Of a DNA stretch of 49,121 nucleotides, positions 22,337 to 32,672 are shown piece by piece; the stretch's first letter is position 1; every line of letters begins with the position of its first letter. Where the stretch lies: NCBI GenBank assembly GCA_903840265.1, contig CAIMFH010000106.1, positions 1 through 49,121 of the forward strand. The letters run 5' to 3'. The DNA is from an uncultured Schlesneria sp. (GTDB lineage: Bacteria; Planctomycetota; Planctomycetia; Planctomycetales; Planctomycetaceae). The position numbers and the translations under genes were made by a program. Below the pieces are notes generated by a model. The model was given only the letters and a program-made list of their open reading frames with translations. It searched no databases and was not told the DNA's origin.

Positions 22337-22864
22337 ATGGAAACAGTAAAGACACTCTTCGAGATCCTGCCACAAGTCGGTCGGTTAGAATGGATCGGGT
22401 TGAGACCGGAGCGAATGGGCGATCTGCAAAGCGTCTCAGAAACAATTGTCCACGCGGGGCGCGGGTTGGAAGGTGATCATAAGGTGAAAGGTCGAGTCGG
22501 CAGCAAGCGACAGGTGACCTTGATTCAACAGGAACACCTGATCGCCGTGGCGGGCCTGTTGCACAAGGATCGAGTTGGTCCCGAGCAAACCCGACGAAAT
22601 CTCGTAGTGTCGGGGATCAATCTGCTCGCCCTGAAAGGGAAGCAGTTTCGCATCGGCGATGTTCTGCTGGAGTTCAGCGGACCTTGCGAACCCTGTTCGC
22701 GGATGGAATATAACTTGGGACCCGGCGGGTTCAATGCCATGCGCGGGCATGGCGGAATCACCGCGAAGGTCATCACTGGGGGCACGATTCGAGTCGGCGA
22801 CGAAGTCGTCTTTACGAACTCATTGGCCCAGACTTCCGAAGCCGCAAATGCTTCGGAAGTCTAA
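22337..22864 (+). CDS. MOSC domain protein
   Basis: ATG 22337 follows GAGG by 7 bases; the TTG just before it is not needed. The 175-residue protein shows the MOSC fold: GLEGDHKVKG, RQVTLIQQEHL, TRRNLVVSGINLLAL, and the conserved Cys region GPCEPCSRME with MRGHGGITAKVI. MOSC proteins bind sulfur carried on a Cys, often as molybdenum cofactor sulfurase relatives; stand-alone members such as YiiM act on N-hydroxylated compounds. The last codons fold into the terminator hairpin. Confidence 0.9.
   Translation: METVKTLFEILPQVGRLEWIGLRPERMGDLQSVSETIVHAGRGLEGDHKVKGRVGSKRQVTLIQQEHLIAVAGLLHKDRVGPEQTRRNLVVSGINLLALKGKQFRIGDVLLEFSGPCEPCSRMEYNLGPGGFNAMRGHGGITAKVITGGTIRVGDEVVFTNSLAQTSEAANASEV
22832..22860. 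terminator. Hairpin at the end of the MOSC gene
   Basis: ACTTCCGAAGC (22832-22842) pairs with GCTTCGGAAGT (22850-22860), 11 perfect pairs with a 7-nt loop. It lies inside the last codons and between converging genes, so it may serve both. Confidence 0.65.
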
Positions 22865-22879
22865 CCGAGAGTCCGTCAT

Positions 22880-23416
22880 TTACTTCGGCGTCACGATGAC
22901 TCGTGCCGTATTGATCTTCACTTCTTTCAGAGGTCGATCGCCCTGATTGGTTTCAACAGCACCAATCTTCTGGACGACATCCAGACTCGCCTTGTCGGCC
23001 GTCTTGCCGAAGACGGTGTACTGGTTGTCGAGATGAGGAACTCGTTCCAGACAGATGAAGAACTGCGAGCCCGCTGAATTCGGATCGCTGGTGCGAGCCA
23101 TCGACAGGATGCCGGGCTCATGCAGCGTTTTGCTGAATTCGGCCTTGATCGTATAGCCAGGACCACCGGTGCCGGTCCCTTGAGGACATCCGACCTGGAT
23201 CATGAATCCGGGGATGACGCGATGGAAAATGATACCGTTATAGAAGCCGATCTTGGTCAGGCCGATCAAGTTCTTGGCATGTCCGGGGGCAACGTCGGGA
23301 TAGACATCGAGCAGAATCTTGCCCATCGTCGTATCAAATTCGACCTGGTACTTATTCTTGGCGAAGTCCACATCCGCCAGCGCCTTGTCCACTTCTGCTC
23401 GTCGATTGGCAGCCAC
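22880..23416 (-). CDS. Cyclophilin-type peptidyl-prolyl cis-trans isomerase
   Basis: A 178-residue cyclophilin from GTG 23416. Motifs: FDTTMGKILLDVYPDVAPGHAKNLIGL, FYNGIIFHRVIPGFMIQVG (with the catalytic Arg), GPGYTIKAEF, GILSMARTSDPNSAGSQFFICL and LDNQYTVFGK. It speeds proline isomerisation in folding proteins. No signal peptide, so it is probably cytoplasmic. The first 20 residues are a charged extension. Confidence 0.95.
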   Translation of the reverse strand: MAANRRAEVDKALADVDFAKNKYQVEFDTTMGKILLDVYPDVAPGHAKNLIGLTKIGFYNGIIFHRVIPGFMIQVGCPQGTGTGGPGYTIKAEFSKTLHEPGILSMARTSDPNSAGSQFFICLERVPHLDNQYTVFGKTADKASLDVVQKIGAVETNQGDRPLKEVKINTARVIVTPK

Positions 23417-23531
23417 AACACGATCCTTATTTCAACAAAGTTTTCAGTCAATTTCCCGCGCCCGGCATGATACGAGGTTGCGCCGGTGCTGGGTAGTCGA
23501 TGAGCATTTACGCCTCATATTCGTGCGGTAA

Positions 23532-26500
23532 TTAATCCGATTGTCCGTACCCTCCACCACCGGGAGTTTGAATCGTCAGCATGTCACCGGCAGTCACATC
23601 AATGGAGACTTTCCCGCCAAGATCAATTGGTGAGGAACCATCATTCTTTTGCAGCAAGTTCTGCCCCAACTCGCCCGCGCTTCCTCCTGTCAGGCCAAAC
23701 GGCGCATAAGGACCGCGGCGTTCCGATAGGATTGACACGCGGAGTGGTTTCAGGAATTCGATCTTGCGGATGATGCCGTCTCCACCGCGATGCCGCCCTG
23801 CCCCGCCTGATCCGCGTCGGATCGAGAATTCGTGGATGCGGACCGGGTAGCGGCGTTCGATCACTTCGGGGTCGGTAAGTCGCGTGTTGGTCATGTGAGT
23901 ATGAACGGCATCTGCTCCAGCCGCGGTCGGGGTAGCCCCGCTTCCTCCGCAGATCGTTTCGTAGTATCCGAAAGTTCCGTCTCCAAAAGTGAGATTATTC
24001 ATCGTTCCCTGGCTGGCCGCCGCTGCGCCCAATGCACCTAACAACACATCCACGACGCGCTGCGATGTTTCGACGTTGCCACCTACCATGGCCGCGCACT
24101 GCGCGGGGTCAGCATGAGCCGGTGGATTCAACAAGCATTGTGGCAGGATGATCTTCACCGGTTCCAGGACACCGCTGTTCAGCGGGATATCATCGCGGAT
24201 CAGGCAACGGAAAACGTACAGCACCGCCGCCGTGACGATCGCTCGATTGGCATTCAAGTTGGAGGCGAGCACAGGCCCGGTCCCCGTAAAGTCGACCGTC
24301 GCTTCATCACCTTCGATCGTGATCTTCGCACAAATCGGGCTGCCATCATCCAGATGATCGGTGAGGGAGAAGTGACGAGATGAAAGGGACGAGTGACGAG
24401 GTTGAAGAGCTGAAGTGGCATCTGGACTCGAAAGACCTAGCAAGGCCAGTCGCATTTTGGCTGATGCCGCAGCTTGGATGTGTCCCATGTAGGCTTTGAC
24501 AACGGGCCACGATTGGCGATCGACGAGTTGTCGCAGTTGCTGAACGCCCGTGTGGTTGGCCGCGACCTGGGCCGCGACATCCGCCAGGTTGTCGTCGACT
24601 GCTCGCGACGGATACGCACCCGAGGCGAGTAACGACTTCAACTCGGCTTCGAAGTTTTGTGGCGGATGCTGGCTGTGGAGTTTGAAATTGCGGATCAACA
24701 CCCCTTCCTCGGCCAGCGTCTTTGAAAACGGTGGCATGCTGCCCGGGACGATGCCACCAATCTCCGCATGGTGAGCGCGACTTGCTGTGACGAAGAGCAG
24801 TTCGCTGGTCGCCTCATCATGGACGGGTGTGACCACCGTCACGTCCGGAAGATGCGAGCCGCCGCGGTAAGGATCATTGGTGACGAAGACATCGCCTGGT
24901 TTGAGATCTGGGTTGTCTGTCAGGATTCGCCGCACGGTTTCGCTCATCGCTCCCAGGTGAACGGGAATGTGCGGAGCGTTCACGACCAGGTCACCTGTCG
25001 CGGAAAAGATCCCGCACGAAAAGTCCAGGCGTTCTTTCACATTCGTCGAGAGGCTAGTTTGTTGCAGCGCGATTCCCATTTGCTCGGCGATTGACGCAAA
25101 CAAGTGATTGAAAATCTCGACCTTCACGGGATCGGCGGAGACTTCATCTGTTTGGCTGGTCGCCGCGGTCAATGAGGAAGCCCGCTGCTGAAGGTCCATC
25201 ACGATCTCGCCGCCAGCCAGGATTTTCGTGGAGAAGCCAGGGTCGACGATCACGGTTGAGGTCGGCTCACAGATGATTGCCGGACCATTGATGATGTCGC
25301 CTGCGTGTAATTGCTCGCGAAGATAGATGCCAGTGCGATGAGGCGTGGCATTAAAGGTCGTCTGCGTCCATTCGGACGGATCAGGCTGGCGAGTCACCGA
25401 CTGCTGCGTCGATTCGACGGGATCAGCTCGACGACCAACAACTTCCACCCGGGCACTCACGATTTCCAGCGGGCGTCCTTCGCGGACATATCCATAGAGT
25501 TGGCGGTGCCGATCGGCGTAGGCTTGCGAGTAGTTCTGAAGTTGCTCAGTCGCAGAGGAGCCTGACCGTTCTTCGATGAGGATCGTCCCTTCGATTCCGC
25601 GGCAGCGAAGTTCCAGGGTCCGAAGTGGCGGGTCAATCAAGTCGGACGAAATCCCTTCGGCAGCGACTTCACGGTGGGCGACTTGTTGCAGATTCTGAAA
25701 GAGTTGCTCGACCTCCAACAAGGCGTCTGCGGTTAATGGCTTCAGCACAGAACACTCTTTCAAGCGACGCACATCGGCCAGACCAATCCCATATGCACTG
25801 AGGACGCCGGCGTAGGGGTGCGACAGCACGCTCGTCATCCCCAATGACTTGGCGAGCTCACAGGCATGCTGAGCCCCTGCTCCGCCGAACGTGACCAGGG
25901 TGTATTCGGCGGGATCGTAACCTCGCGCGACCGAGATCTTGCGAATGGCGCGGGCCATCGTCGTATTCGCGATATCGACAAACCCTTGAGCCAGTTCGAT
26001 CGGTGAAAAGGTTCGCCCTAATGGTGACTTGGCGACCTGTTCACAAAGTTGCGTCAGGCGCTGCTCAACCGCTGGATGATCGAGCGGAAATGGAAACCGA
26101 CTGGCGACGATCTTGCCGAGATAGAAGTTGACATCGGTGATTGTCAGCGGACCGCCGCGACCATAGCAGGCGGGCCCTGGGTCGGCACCCGCGCTTTGTG
26201 GACCGACAAACAGTTTGACGCCGTCGAAGCCGCAAACACTGCCACCCCCTGCAGCCACGGTTTCAATGGCGAGCATCGGCGAGACAACTCGGACTCCCGC
26301 CTTCGTGGTTTCCAGTTCGCGTTCATAGTGGCCATCAAATCGCGAGACATCGGTGCTGGTCCCACCCATGTCGAACCCAATCGACTTCGCGAAACCGGCC
26401 TTCTGGGCCACTCGCGAAAAACCGATCACACCCCCTGCTGGGCCCGACAGGATGCTGTCCTTGCCGGTGAAGCGATCGGCATCGACCAGTCCGCCAGACG

Positions 26501-27470
26501 ATGTCATCAGTTTGAGAGTCGCTCTCCCCTCCCCTGCTCGCGAGTTTGAATTGTCAGCGAGTGAGGTCTTGAGTCGAGTGACATACGCACGCAGGATCGG
26601 ATTCAAATAGGCATCCAGCACGGTCGTGTCGCCGCGGGAGACGATCTTGATCAGTGGAGCCAGTCGACTGGAGGTGCTGACGTCTTCGAAACCGATGTCG
26701 CGAGCAATCCGCTCCACTAACAGTTCATGCTTCGGATTCGCGAACGCATGCAACAGGCAAATCGCCAGCGATTCACATCCCGCCGATTTTAGGCTCTGTA
26801 ACTGTTCGCGAATCTGAGACTCTGCCGGTGCGACCAGCACCTCGCCTTTGGCATCGAGTCGCTCGTTGATTTCAGCGACGGCCATGAAAAGGGGCTCGGG
26901 CTTCTGGATGGCAAGGTCAAACAATCGGGGTCGGTCCTGATTCGCGATCAGCAGGACATCTCGAAAGCCTCGCGTCGTGACGAACCCGACCTTGGCACCG
27001 CGACGAGTCAGCAGTGCATTCGTCCCGCGAGTCGTTCCCAGCCGAACGTCGACCGGTGGGATTGGCTGATCAAGCCGTAACCCCATCGCAGTTCGAATCG
27101 CCAGAATCGGTGCTTCCTCACCGCTTTTCAATTCGTAGCGGACAAGTTCCTGAACGGACACACTCGGGTCGAGAGGCTGGTCTAAAGTGAACGACCCTGT
27201 CCCCGCGTCAAAGGCTGCCACCTGACCCGATTGCAGCACCGCACCGGTCGGCTTCAGCAGCGTGATCGCATAGCCCTCCCAGAATCCTGGTGCGTCACCG
27301 ACACGATCATTATCACGGAACGAACGTGAACCCAGGACCTCGTTCACACTGCCCTTCGTGACACCGGATGACAGAACCTTAAATGTGGAGATCTGTCCAT
27401 CAAGGGTGCGCATCAGGCAGTCCGTAAACGTGCCGCCGACATCGATCCAGAATTCGTTCAGTTGAGGCAT
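23532..27470 (-). CDS. 5-oxoprolinase / hydantoinase A-B fusion
   Basis: A 1312-residue protein with both halves of the hydantoinase/oxoprolinase family. The HyuA part (about residues 1-730) starts [14 protein letters not shown] and carries [48 protein letters not shown] and [13 protein letters not shown], an actin-like ATPase fold. The HyuB part (about 770-1310) includes [66 protein letters not shown] and the closing PGGGGYG. The length equals eukaryotic-type ATP-dependent 5-oxoprolinase, which opens 5-oxoproline to glutamate; a hydantoin substrate cannot be excluded. Confidence 0.92.
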   Translation of the reverse strand: MPQLNEFWIDVGGTFTDCLMRTLDGQISTFKVLSSGVTKGSVNEVLGSRSFRDNDRVGDAPGFWEGYAITLLKPTGAVLQSGQVAAFDAGTGSFTLDQPLDPSVSVQELVRYELKSGEEAPILAIRTAMGLRLDQPIPPVDVRLGTTRGTNALLTRRGAKVGFVTTRGFRDVLLIANQDRPRLFDLAIQKPEPLFMAVAEINERLDAKGEVLVAPAESQIREQLQSLKSAGCESLAICLLHAFANPKHELLVERIARDIGFEDVSTSSRLAPLIKIVSRGDTTVLDAYLNPILRAYVTRLKTSLADNSNSRAGEGRATLKLMTSSGGLVDADRFTGKDSILSGPAGGVIGFSRVAQKAGFAKSIGFDMGGTSTDVSRFDGHYERELETTKAGVRVVSPMLAIETVAAGGGSVCGFDGVKLFVGPQSAGADPGPACYGRGGPLTITDVNFYLGKIVASRFPFPLDHPAVEQRLTQLCEQVAKSPLGRTFSPIELAQGFVDIANTTMARAIRKISVARGYDPAEYTLVTFGGAGAQHACELAKSLGMTSVLSHPYAGVLSAYGIGLADVRRLKECSVLKPLTADALLEVEQLFQNLQQVAHREVAAEGISSDLIDPPLRTLELRCRGIEGTILIEERSGSSATEQLQNYSQAYADRHRQLYGYVREGRPLEIVSARVEVVGRRADPVESTQQSVTRQPDPSEWTQTTFNATPHRTGIYLREQLHAGDIINGPAIICEPTSTVIVDPGFSTKILAGGEIVMDLQQRASSLTAATSQTDEVSADPVKVEIFNHLFASIAEQMGIALQQTSLSTNVKERLDFSCGIFSATGDLVVNAPHIPVHLGAMSETVRRILTDNPDLKPGDVFVTNDPYRGGSHLPDVTVVTPVHDEATSELLFVTASRAHHAEIGGIVPGSMPPFSKTLAEEGVLIRNFKLHSQHPPQNFEAELKSLLASGAYPSRAVDDNLADVAAQVAANHTGVQQLRQLVDRQSWPVVKAYMGHIQAAASAKMRLALLGLSSPDATSALQPRHSSLSSRHFSLTDHLDDGSPICAKITIEGDEATVDFTGTGPVLASNLNANRAIVTAAVLYVFRCLIRDDIPLNSGVLEPVKIILPQCLLNPPAHADPAQCAAMVGGNVETSQRVVDVLLGALGAAAASQGTMNNLTFGDGTFGYYETICGGSGATPTAAGADAVHTHMTNTRLTDPEVIERRYPVRIHEFSIRRGSGGAGRHRGGDGIIRKIEFLKPLRVSILSERRGPYAPFGLTGGSAGELGQNLLQKNDGSSPIDLGGKVSIDVTAGDMLTIQTPGGGGYGQSD

Positions 27471-27700
27471 GAAGATCCATTGTCAAAAGCAGAGAGGCTT
27501 CAGCAAAGTCAGAGACTGCCTGGGTTACGAACATTACGATTTGGCAGAATTTGTCAGTCCATGGCAGGTTTTTGGGGGGGTGGGCCGGAAATTGAACCAG
27601 AAAACACACGGAAGTGACAGAAAACTGACAGATGAGAAATGCGGATCATCGAGGTCGAACATAGGTCGATCCTGATCGGGAGGGATCGAGGAGTTTGGAA

Positions 27701-27830
27701 ATACAGAGTCATGGAGGAGACAAAGAAAAGGTAACAAAGGATGAACCTAACCTCGGAACAGGCGGAATCCACTCGGGAAAAACTGGCCTACGAATCTTGG
27801 CCTGTGCTGTGTCCTCCGTGACTCTGTGTT
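27701..27830. repeat. Inverted repeat with CAGAGTC edges
   Basis: CAGAGTCATGGAGGA (27704-27718) is mirrored by TCCTCCGTGACTCTG (27812-27826), 14 of 15 paired, about 93 bases apart. The motif resembles intergenic repeats with a CAGAGTCACGGAG core that I recall from planctomycete genomes; that recall was not checked. Confidence 0.65.
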
Positions 27831-28037
27831 TCAATTTCTCTGATCTTGTTTTGCCCGAATTTCCCCGTGTGCTGGCGCCGCGCGGTTCACCAGGAAACAG
27901 ATCGAATTTCGCGTCTCGCAATGCCTCGTTATGCCATACCTTTGGTGACTCGATCTAGCCGTTGATTCGTCGACTTTTGCAGTTTTGCGAAAATAGTTGG
28001 GCGATCCACGTTCCATCAACAATCAATTACTGCCAGT

Positions 28038-28077
28038 TTTTGACACCCCAGGACAACTTTTGACATTGGGGGACAAA
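28038..28077 (+). repeat. Tandem 20-bp motif TTTTGACA...GGACAA
   Basis: TTTTGACACCCCAGGACAAC (28038-28057) is followed at once by a variant with the same TTTTGACA start and GGACAA end (28058-28077). Four to five inner positions differ. Could be a protein-binding pair or a fragment of an old mobile element. Confidence 0.55.
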
Positions 28078-28317
28078 ACGGGCCTGTTTTTCGCCGTTTT
28101 CCTCAAAAAAGTGCGTGTTTTGTGACAGATGATTTTTGAGAGTTGAAGGGACAGATTCCGGTCTCTGCCAGAGTCACATTCTCGCTGCGGTGAGAGGCTT
28201 GGCGATGAACGTTGCGGTGGGATTGCCATGGCGTGACGATTCGACAGGACGCGCGGAATTGCAGATGGCTTACCTCTTGTGGAGCGGGTAGGCAGAACGG
28301 CACACGGAGTGTGCCTA

Positions 28318-28785
28318 CTACTTTGGGACGACTCTTTTTGTTGGTGTCCGGAGAATGAGGTTCGCGGAGAGGAGGGTCAGCGAGAGCACGAAGAACCAAT
28401 AGGGAATGACGTATCGAGTTTGTGTATGTGTGCTGAATCCGAGATCGATTTCCTGATACGTCCGGCCGAAACCGCAAATGCTCTGATCGTCGACATACTC
28501 GAATAAGTGGAAGACTTCCGTGTTGGCAGTTCTTTGTGCTCTTGAACTGAAGCGGAACCAGTTGTCAGAGGGAGGTGATAACTTGAGGCCTCGTTTCTCA
28601 CGCTGCCAGCTGATCGACTGGCTGTCGGAAACGATCCCATAAATAATGGTGTCGCGACTCCAGCGTGGGAATTCGACCCGATCCTGGATGGTGAAGCTCC
28701 TGACCCATCCGGTCACGAACAGACAGGCCATCATCAGCGTGATGCACCCTGCTTTTCGTCGCCAGCCGCGGAAAAACTCTTTCAT
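28318..28785 (-). CDS. Two-helix membrane protein, planctomycete-type family
   Basis: A 155-residue protein starting MKEFFRGWRRKAGCITLMMACLFVTGWVRS, an N-terminal helix after a basic start, and a second helix near the C-terminus (YVIPYWFFVLSLTLLSANLIL). The middle is soluble and carries the pattern RDTIIYGIVSDSQSISWQREKRGL. I associate this layout, basic WRRK start plus PYW helix, with a family common in planctomycetes. Function unknown. Confidence 0.8.
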   Translation of the reverse strand: MKEFFRGWRRKAGCITLMMACLFVTGWVRSFTIQDRVEFPRWSRDTIIYGIVSDSQSISWQREKRGLKLSPPSDNWFRFSSRAQRTANTEVFHLFEYVDDQSICGFGRTYQEIDLGFSTHTQTRYVIPYWFFVLSLTLLSANLILRTPTKRVVPK

Positions 28786-29056
28786 GGTTGCATGCTACCA
28801 AGGCGCCCGGTGTGAGGGATACGGGATTGCATGGCTTCGCTGTCAGGTTTTGGTGCTGTCAGGAACTCGAACTTAATAAGCGATCTGCCTGGAGTCGGCC
28901 TTTCAGGTAACACCGTGATCAAGACCACATCCAGACCGTATCGGCGAATTTGAGGCGGTGTGGAAAGCCGAAGCGGGCGTGGGTATGCTGCTGGGAACAC
29001 CCCTATCATGTCTGGGTGACAGTCCTCTGGCGATCTTCTCGGTCAGGAGCGTACTC

Positions 29057-30340
29057 ATGTCTCACAAGTCGGCGCGACTTCCACGGCGTCAGTTCTTGAA
29101 ATCAGCACTGGCAGTCGGCGGCGCTATCGGTGCCCCTCAAATCATTCCCAGTTCCGCGTTGGGACTGGATGGATTCACCGCTCCCAGCGAGCGTGTGATC
29201 ATCGGCGGCATCGGGATTGGCAACCGGGGAACCTATGACCTGGGCTGCTTCCTCGAACAGAAAGATGTGCAGTTCGTCGCCGTCTGCGATGTGAAAGAAG
29301 CTCGCCGTACCGCCGTGAAGAAGATGGTCGATAGCAAGTATGGCACGGAAAAATGCGATACCTATCGCGATTTTCGTGAGTTGCTAGATCGCAAGGATAT
29401 CGATGCGGTCCTGATTGCGACCGGTCCCAACTGGCACGCTACGGCGGCCATGAATGCGGCTAAAGCGGGCAAGGACATGTACTGCGAAAAGCCTTGCACG
29501 AAGAATATCGCTCAAAGCCTGATTCTGGCCGAAACGATGCGCCGAACCGGTCGCGTCTTCCAGGCCGGAACACAGCGTCGCAACCTGCCTCACTTTGCCT
29601 TTGCCTGCGAACTTGCTCGCAGTGGCAAACTTGGCAAGATTAAAAAGGTCTTCGCACATCCCGCCGGGATGCAGGCGATGATGAGCGGCTGGCTGGTTCC
29701 CGAACCAGAACCCGATAAGAACATTGTGGACTGGGATACTTACCTCGGCCCTGCCGCCTGGCGACCATTCAATGCGAAGCAACTCGATGGCTTCAACTTT
29801 GAAAAAGGTGGCGGACTGGTCGGCGGCGGCGTCTTGGAATGGGGTTCTCACTGTGTCGACCTGTGCCAATGGGCAATGGGCGATTGTGCCCCGCCAGTCG
29901 TCTACAACGCTCCTAAAGATGGGCAACTGGTTGCCGTTTATGAAAACGGGGCCGAATTGATTTATCGCGAAACCGGTTGGATTCCGCTCGGTTCGTGTCC
30001 TGTTCGCTTTGAGGGCGAAACCGGTTGGGTGGAAGCAGGCGATAGCGGCAAACTGGTGCTCAGTTCCCCCGAACTGCTCGCCGGTCGTGAAGTCGCCGAA
30101 ATCGGCGGCTATCCCGCCACGTTCCACGTTCGCGATTTCCTGGATTGCCTGAAGACGCGCAGCCAGCCCAAGGGAAATGCCGATGCGGCCTGCAACGCTC
30201 ACATTGCCTGTCACGCGGCCAACATCGCGTTGTACTTGAACCGACAGGTCAAGTTCGACAACACGACTCACGAGTTCATTGACGACGCACAAGCCAACCG
30301 CTTGCGGTCGGAAGCTCTTCGCGAACCCTGGCGATTGTAA
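29057..30340 (+). CDS. Tat-exported Gfo/Idh/MocA family oxidoreductase
   Basis: ATG 29057 is chosen over the frame start at 28958: AGGAGC lies 8 bases before it and it opens a twin-arginine signal (LPRRQFLKSALAVGG). The 427-residue protein has the NAD(P)-binding strand RVIIGGIGIGNRGTYDLG, the family EKP motif (MYCEKPCTKN), and RVFQAGTQRRNLPHFAFACELARSGKLG in the second domain. Such enzymes oxidise or epimerise sugars and polyols; exported members are abundant in planctomycetes. Substrate unknown. A terminator hairpin follows. Confidence 0.92.
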   Translation: MSHKSARLPRRQFLKSALAVGGAIGAPQIIPSSALGLDGFTAPSERVIIGGIGIGNRGTYDLGCFLEQKDVQFVAVCDVKEARRTAVKKMVDSKYGTEKCDTYRDFRELLDRKDIDAVLIATGPNWHATAAMNAAKAGKDMYCEKPCTKNIAQSLILAETMRRTGRVFQAGTQRRNLPHFAFACELARSGKLGKIKKVFAHPAGMQAMMSGWLVPEPEPDKNIVDWDTYLGPAAWRPFNAKQLDGFNFEKGGGLVGGGVLEWGSHCVDLCQWAMGDCAPPVVYNAPKDGQLVAVYENGAELIYRETGWIPLGSCPVRFEGETGWVEAGDSGKLVLSSPELLAGREVAEIGGYPATFHVRDFLDCLKTRSQPKGNADAACNAHIACHAANIALYLNRQVKFDNTTHEFIDDAQANRLRSEALREPWRL

Positions 30341-30350
30341 AACAGCAACG

Positions 30351-30381
30351 ACGCGAGCGAGCCTTTGCGACTCGCTCGCGT
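30351..30381 (+). terminator. Hairpin after the Gfo/Idh/MocA gene
   Basis: ACGCGAGCGAG (30351-30361) pairs fully with CTCGCTCGCGT (30371-30381) over a 9-nt loop, 11 bases after the stop. No long T-run. Confidence 0.65.
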
Positions 30382-30446
30382 TCGTGCCTGCATTCTGGTT
30401 GTCCACGAGCATTCAAGCTTCTCCTTTCCCTTCCGGACCAACAACC

Positions 30447-32591
30447 ATGCTTTTCTCTCGAATACCATTCGGGTCCGTCTGTCTGCTGACGATGTTGCTG
30501 ACGGTCTCGACCTCGACATACGCTGATGATCGGAATGCCTCACCTGATAAAGAACGCGAATTGCTCGCCGTTCTTGAATCGGATTCACCAGGTGCTGAAA
30601 AGGCGATTACCTGCAAGCTGCTGGCGATTCATGGCTCTGCTGCCGCGGTTCCTCAATTGGCAAGGCTACTTGAAAATGAACAACTCTCGTCGTGGGCGAG
30701 GATCGCTTTAGAAGCCATTCCCGGTCCAGAAGCGAAGGCCGCTTTGCGGCATGCAACAAACTCACTGACTGGTCGCCTGCTGGTCGGAACGATCAACTCG
30801 ATTGGCGTCGGTCGTGACGCCGAAGCGGTCGATCTGTTGGTCACGCGACTACAAGATCCCGATGCCGAAGTCGCATCCGCTGCCGCAGTTGCCTTGGGAC
30901 GGATCGGCAATCCCGCTGCCGCCAAAGCCCTGCGTCCGTTACTGGCGACTTCTTCTGCGGAGACTCGTTCCGCTGTTGCAGAAGGAGCTGTGTTGTGTGC
31001 CGAACGATTCTTTCTGGCAGACGATCACGACGCGGCCGTGGCACTGTACGACGACGTTCGCAAGGCCGATGTTCCTCGTCAGCGCATTCTGGAAGCCACA
31101 CGTGGTGCGATCCTCGCTCGAAAGTCCGATGCCGGGATTGCGTTGCTGATCGAGCAGTTGAATTCGAAGGACCTGGCTCTGTTCCAGATTAGTTTGAGTA
31201 CCGCCCGCGAATTTCCCGGCAGCCACATTGACAAGGCCTTGGCCGCTGAACTCGCAAAGGCAGCCCCCGAACGTGCCGCAATGGTGATCCATGCGATGGC
31301 CGATCGTAAAGAGACGGTGGTGCTGCCTGCCGTGATCAAAGCCGCTGGACAAGGTCCGAAGCCAGTGCGATTGGCGGCCATTGGTGCGTTGGGACGAGTC
31401 GGCAACGACACGTGCCTGGCTCCCCTGCTGCAAGCCGGAGTTGAATCAGACGCTGACCTCGCACGTGCTGCCAGGGAAGCATTGAGCGACTTGCCGGGTG
31501 CCAGCGTCGATAAAGAGATCGTTTCACGACTCGCCAAGGCCGAAGGCAAATCGTATCCGCTGCTGATCGAACTTGTCGGCAAACGTCGGATCAGTGCCAT
31601 TCCCGAACTGCAGAAGGCGTTGGACAATTCCGATAAGAACGTTCGCAGCGCGGCTCTGGCTGCTTTAGGGGCGACCGTGCCACCGAAGAACTTGTCGATC
31701 TTGATTACTCAGTTCGTCTCGCCGAAGCATGCGGACGACGAAGCCGTTGCCAAGCAAGCGTTGATGGCCGCCTGTATTCGGATGCCGGACCGCGAAGTCT
31801 GTGCCGAAGACTTGTCGAAGGCGTTGGCCAAATCAGAGGTTTCTTCCCAGACTGCACTGCTGCAAATCCTGGGAGCGGTCGGTGGAACGAAAGCTCTGCA
31901 AACGATTGGCACAAGTGCGAAGAGTTCCGAACCGGAGTTGCAAGACGCCGCCAGCAAGCTACTGGGAGAATGGATGACCATCGATGCTGCCCCTGTCCTG
32001 CTGGATTTGACAAAGTCGGCTCCCGACGAAAAATACAAAGCGCGAGCAATCCGTGGCTATATCCGTATCGCTCGTCAATTCGTGATGCCAGAGCCCGAAC
32101 GACTGGCCATGTGCGAGCAGGCGCTGCAAGCCTGTCGAAATCCGGGTGAGCAAAAACTGCTGTTCGACATCTTGAAGCGTTACCCAAGCATCGACACGTT
32201 GAAGATGGCGCTCAAGCTGACTCAAGATGTCCCCGAATTGAAAGACGACGGAACTCAAGCTGTGATGGCGATCGCTCAAAAGCTGAACACCAAGGGCGAT
32301 GAAGTCGTCGAGTTGCTCAGCAAAGGTGGCTTGGGCAAAGTCAAGCTGGAGATCCTGAAGGCGGAATATGGAGCGGGACCAACACAGAAGGATGTCACTG
32401 AGACCCTGCAGAAGCAGGCGAGCGATTTCCAGTTGGTTTCACTGCCACAGTCAGGCTACAACGAATCCTTCGGTGGGGATCCCGCACCAAACACGGTCAA
32501 GCAGTTGAAGGTTCAATACCGAATCAACGGTAAGGACGGCCAGGCGACCTTTGCCGAGAATGCACTGATCGTGCTGCCGATGCCAAAGTAG
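30447..32591 (+). CDS. Exported HEAT-repeat protein
   Basis: ATG 30447 opens a signal peptide (MLFSRIPFGSVCLLTMLLTVSTSTYAD), so the longer open frame from 30279 is not needed. The 714-residue protein is almost all helical HEAT/PBS-like repeats of about 31 residues, for example DPDAEVASAAAVALGRIGNPAAAKALRPLL and DKNVRSAALAALGATVPPKNLSILI-like units. The end turns beta-like (VQYRINGKDGQATFAENALIVLP). HEAT arrays bind proteins; planctomycetes export many. It follows an oxidoreductase on the same strand but is separated by a hairpin. Confidence 0.88.
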   Translation: MLFSRIPFGSVCLLTMLLTVSTSTYADDRNASPDKERELLAVLESDSPGAEKAITCKLLAIHGSAAAVPQLARLLENEQLSSWARIALEAIPGPEAKAALRHATNSLTGRLLVGTINSIGVGRDAEAVDLLVTRLQDPDAEVASAAAVALGRIGNPAAAKALRPLLATSSAETRSAVAEGAVLCAERFFLADDHDAAVALYDDVRKADVPRQRILEATRGAILARKSDAGIALLIEQLNSKDLALFQISLSTAREFPGSHIDKALAAELAKAAPERAAMVIHAMADRKETVVLPAVIKAAGQGPKPVRLAAIGALGRVGNDTCLAPLLQAGVESDADLARAAREALSDLPGASVDKEIVSRLAKAEGKSYPLLIELVGKRRISAIPELQKALDNSDKNVRSAALAALGATVPPKNLSILITQFVSPKHADDEAVAKQALMAACIRMPDREVCAEDLSKALAKSEVSSQTALLQILGAVGGTKALQTIGTSAKSSEPELQDAASKLLGEWMTIDAAPVLLDLTKSAPDEKYKARAIRGYIRIARQFVMPEPERLAMCEQALQACRNPGEQKLLFDILKRYPSIDTLKMALKLTQDVPELKDDGTQAVMAIAQKLNTKGDEVVELLSKGGLGKVKLEILKAEYGAGPTQKDVTETLQKQASDFQLVSLPQSGYNESFGGDPAPNTVKQLKVQYRINGKDGQATFAENALIVLPMPK

Positions 32592-32620
32592 CTGACACAG
32601 ATCAACGCGTCCCTCACTCG

Positions 32621-32649
32621 AAACGGATGCCGCAAGGCATCCGTTTTTT
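32621..32649 (+). terminator. Rho-independent terminator of the HEAT-repeat gene
   Basis: AACGGATGCC (32622-32631) pairs with GGCATCCGTT (32636-32645) over a GCAA tetraloop, followed by a T-run to 32649. Confidence 0.9.
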
Positions 32650-32672
32650 CGTGGGTCGCGACGCTCAATCTA

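Larger units (their letters stand above)
27471..28317. other. 847-base gap with repeats, no gene
   Basis: No credible coding sequence. It holds the inverted repeat at 27701-27830 and the tandem motif at 28038-28077, plus AT-rich filler. Confidence 0.6.

Noticed and set aside
27471-28317. Possible tRNA or small RNA gene in the large gap
   Set aside because: No cloverleaf or strong promoter-terminator pair was found by eye; only repeats are visible.
29384-30412. 342-residue antisense frame over the Gfo/Idh/MocA gene
   Set aside because: The sense strand encodes a clear oxidoreductase; the antisense frame is a GC-bias artefact.
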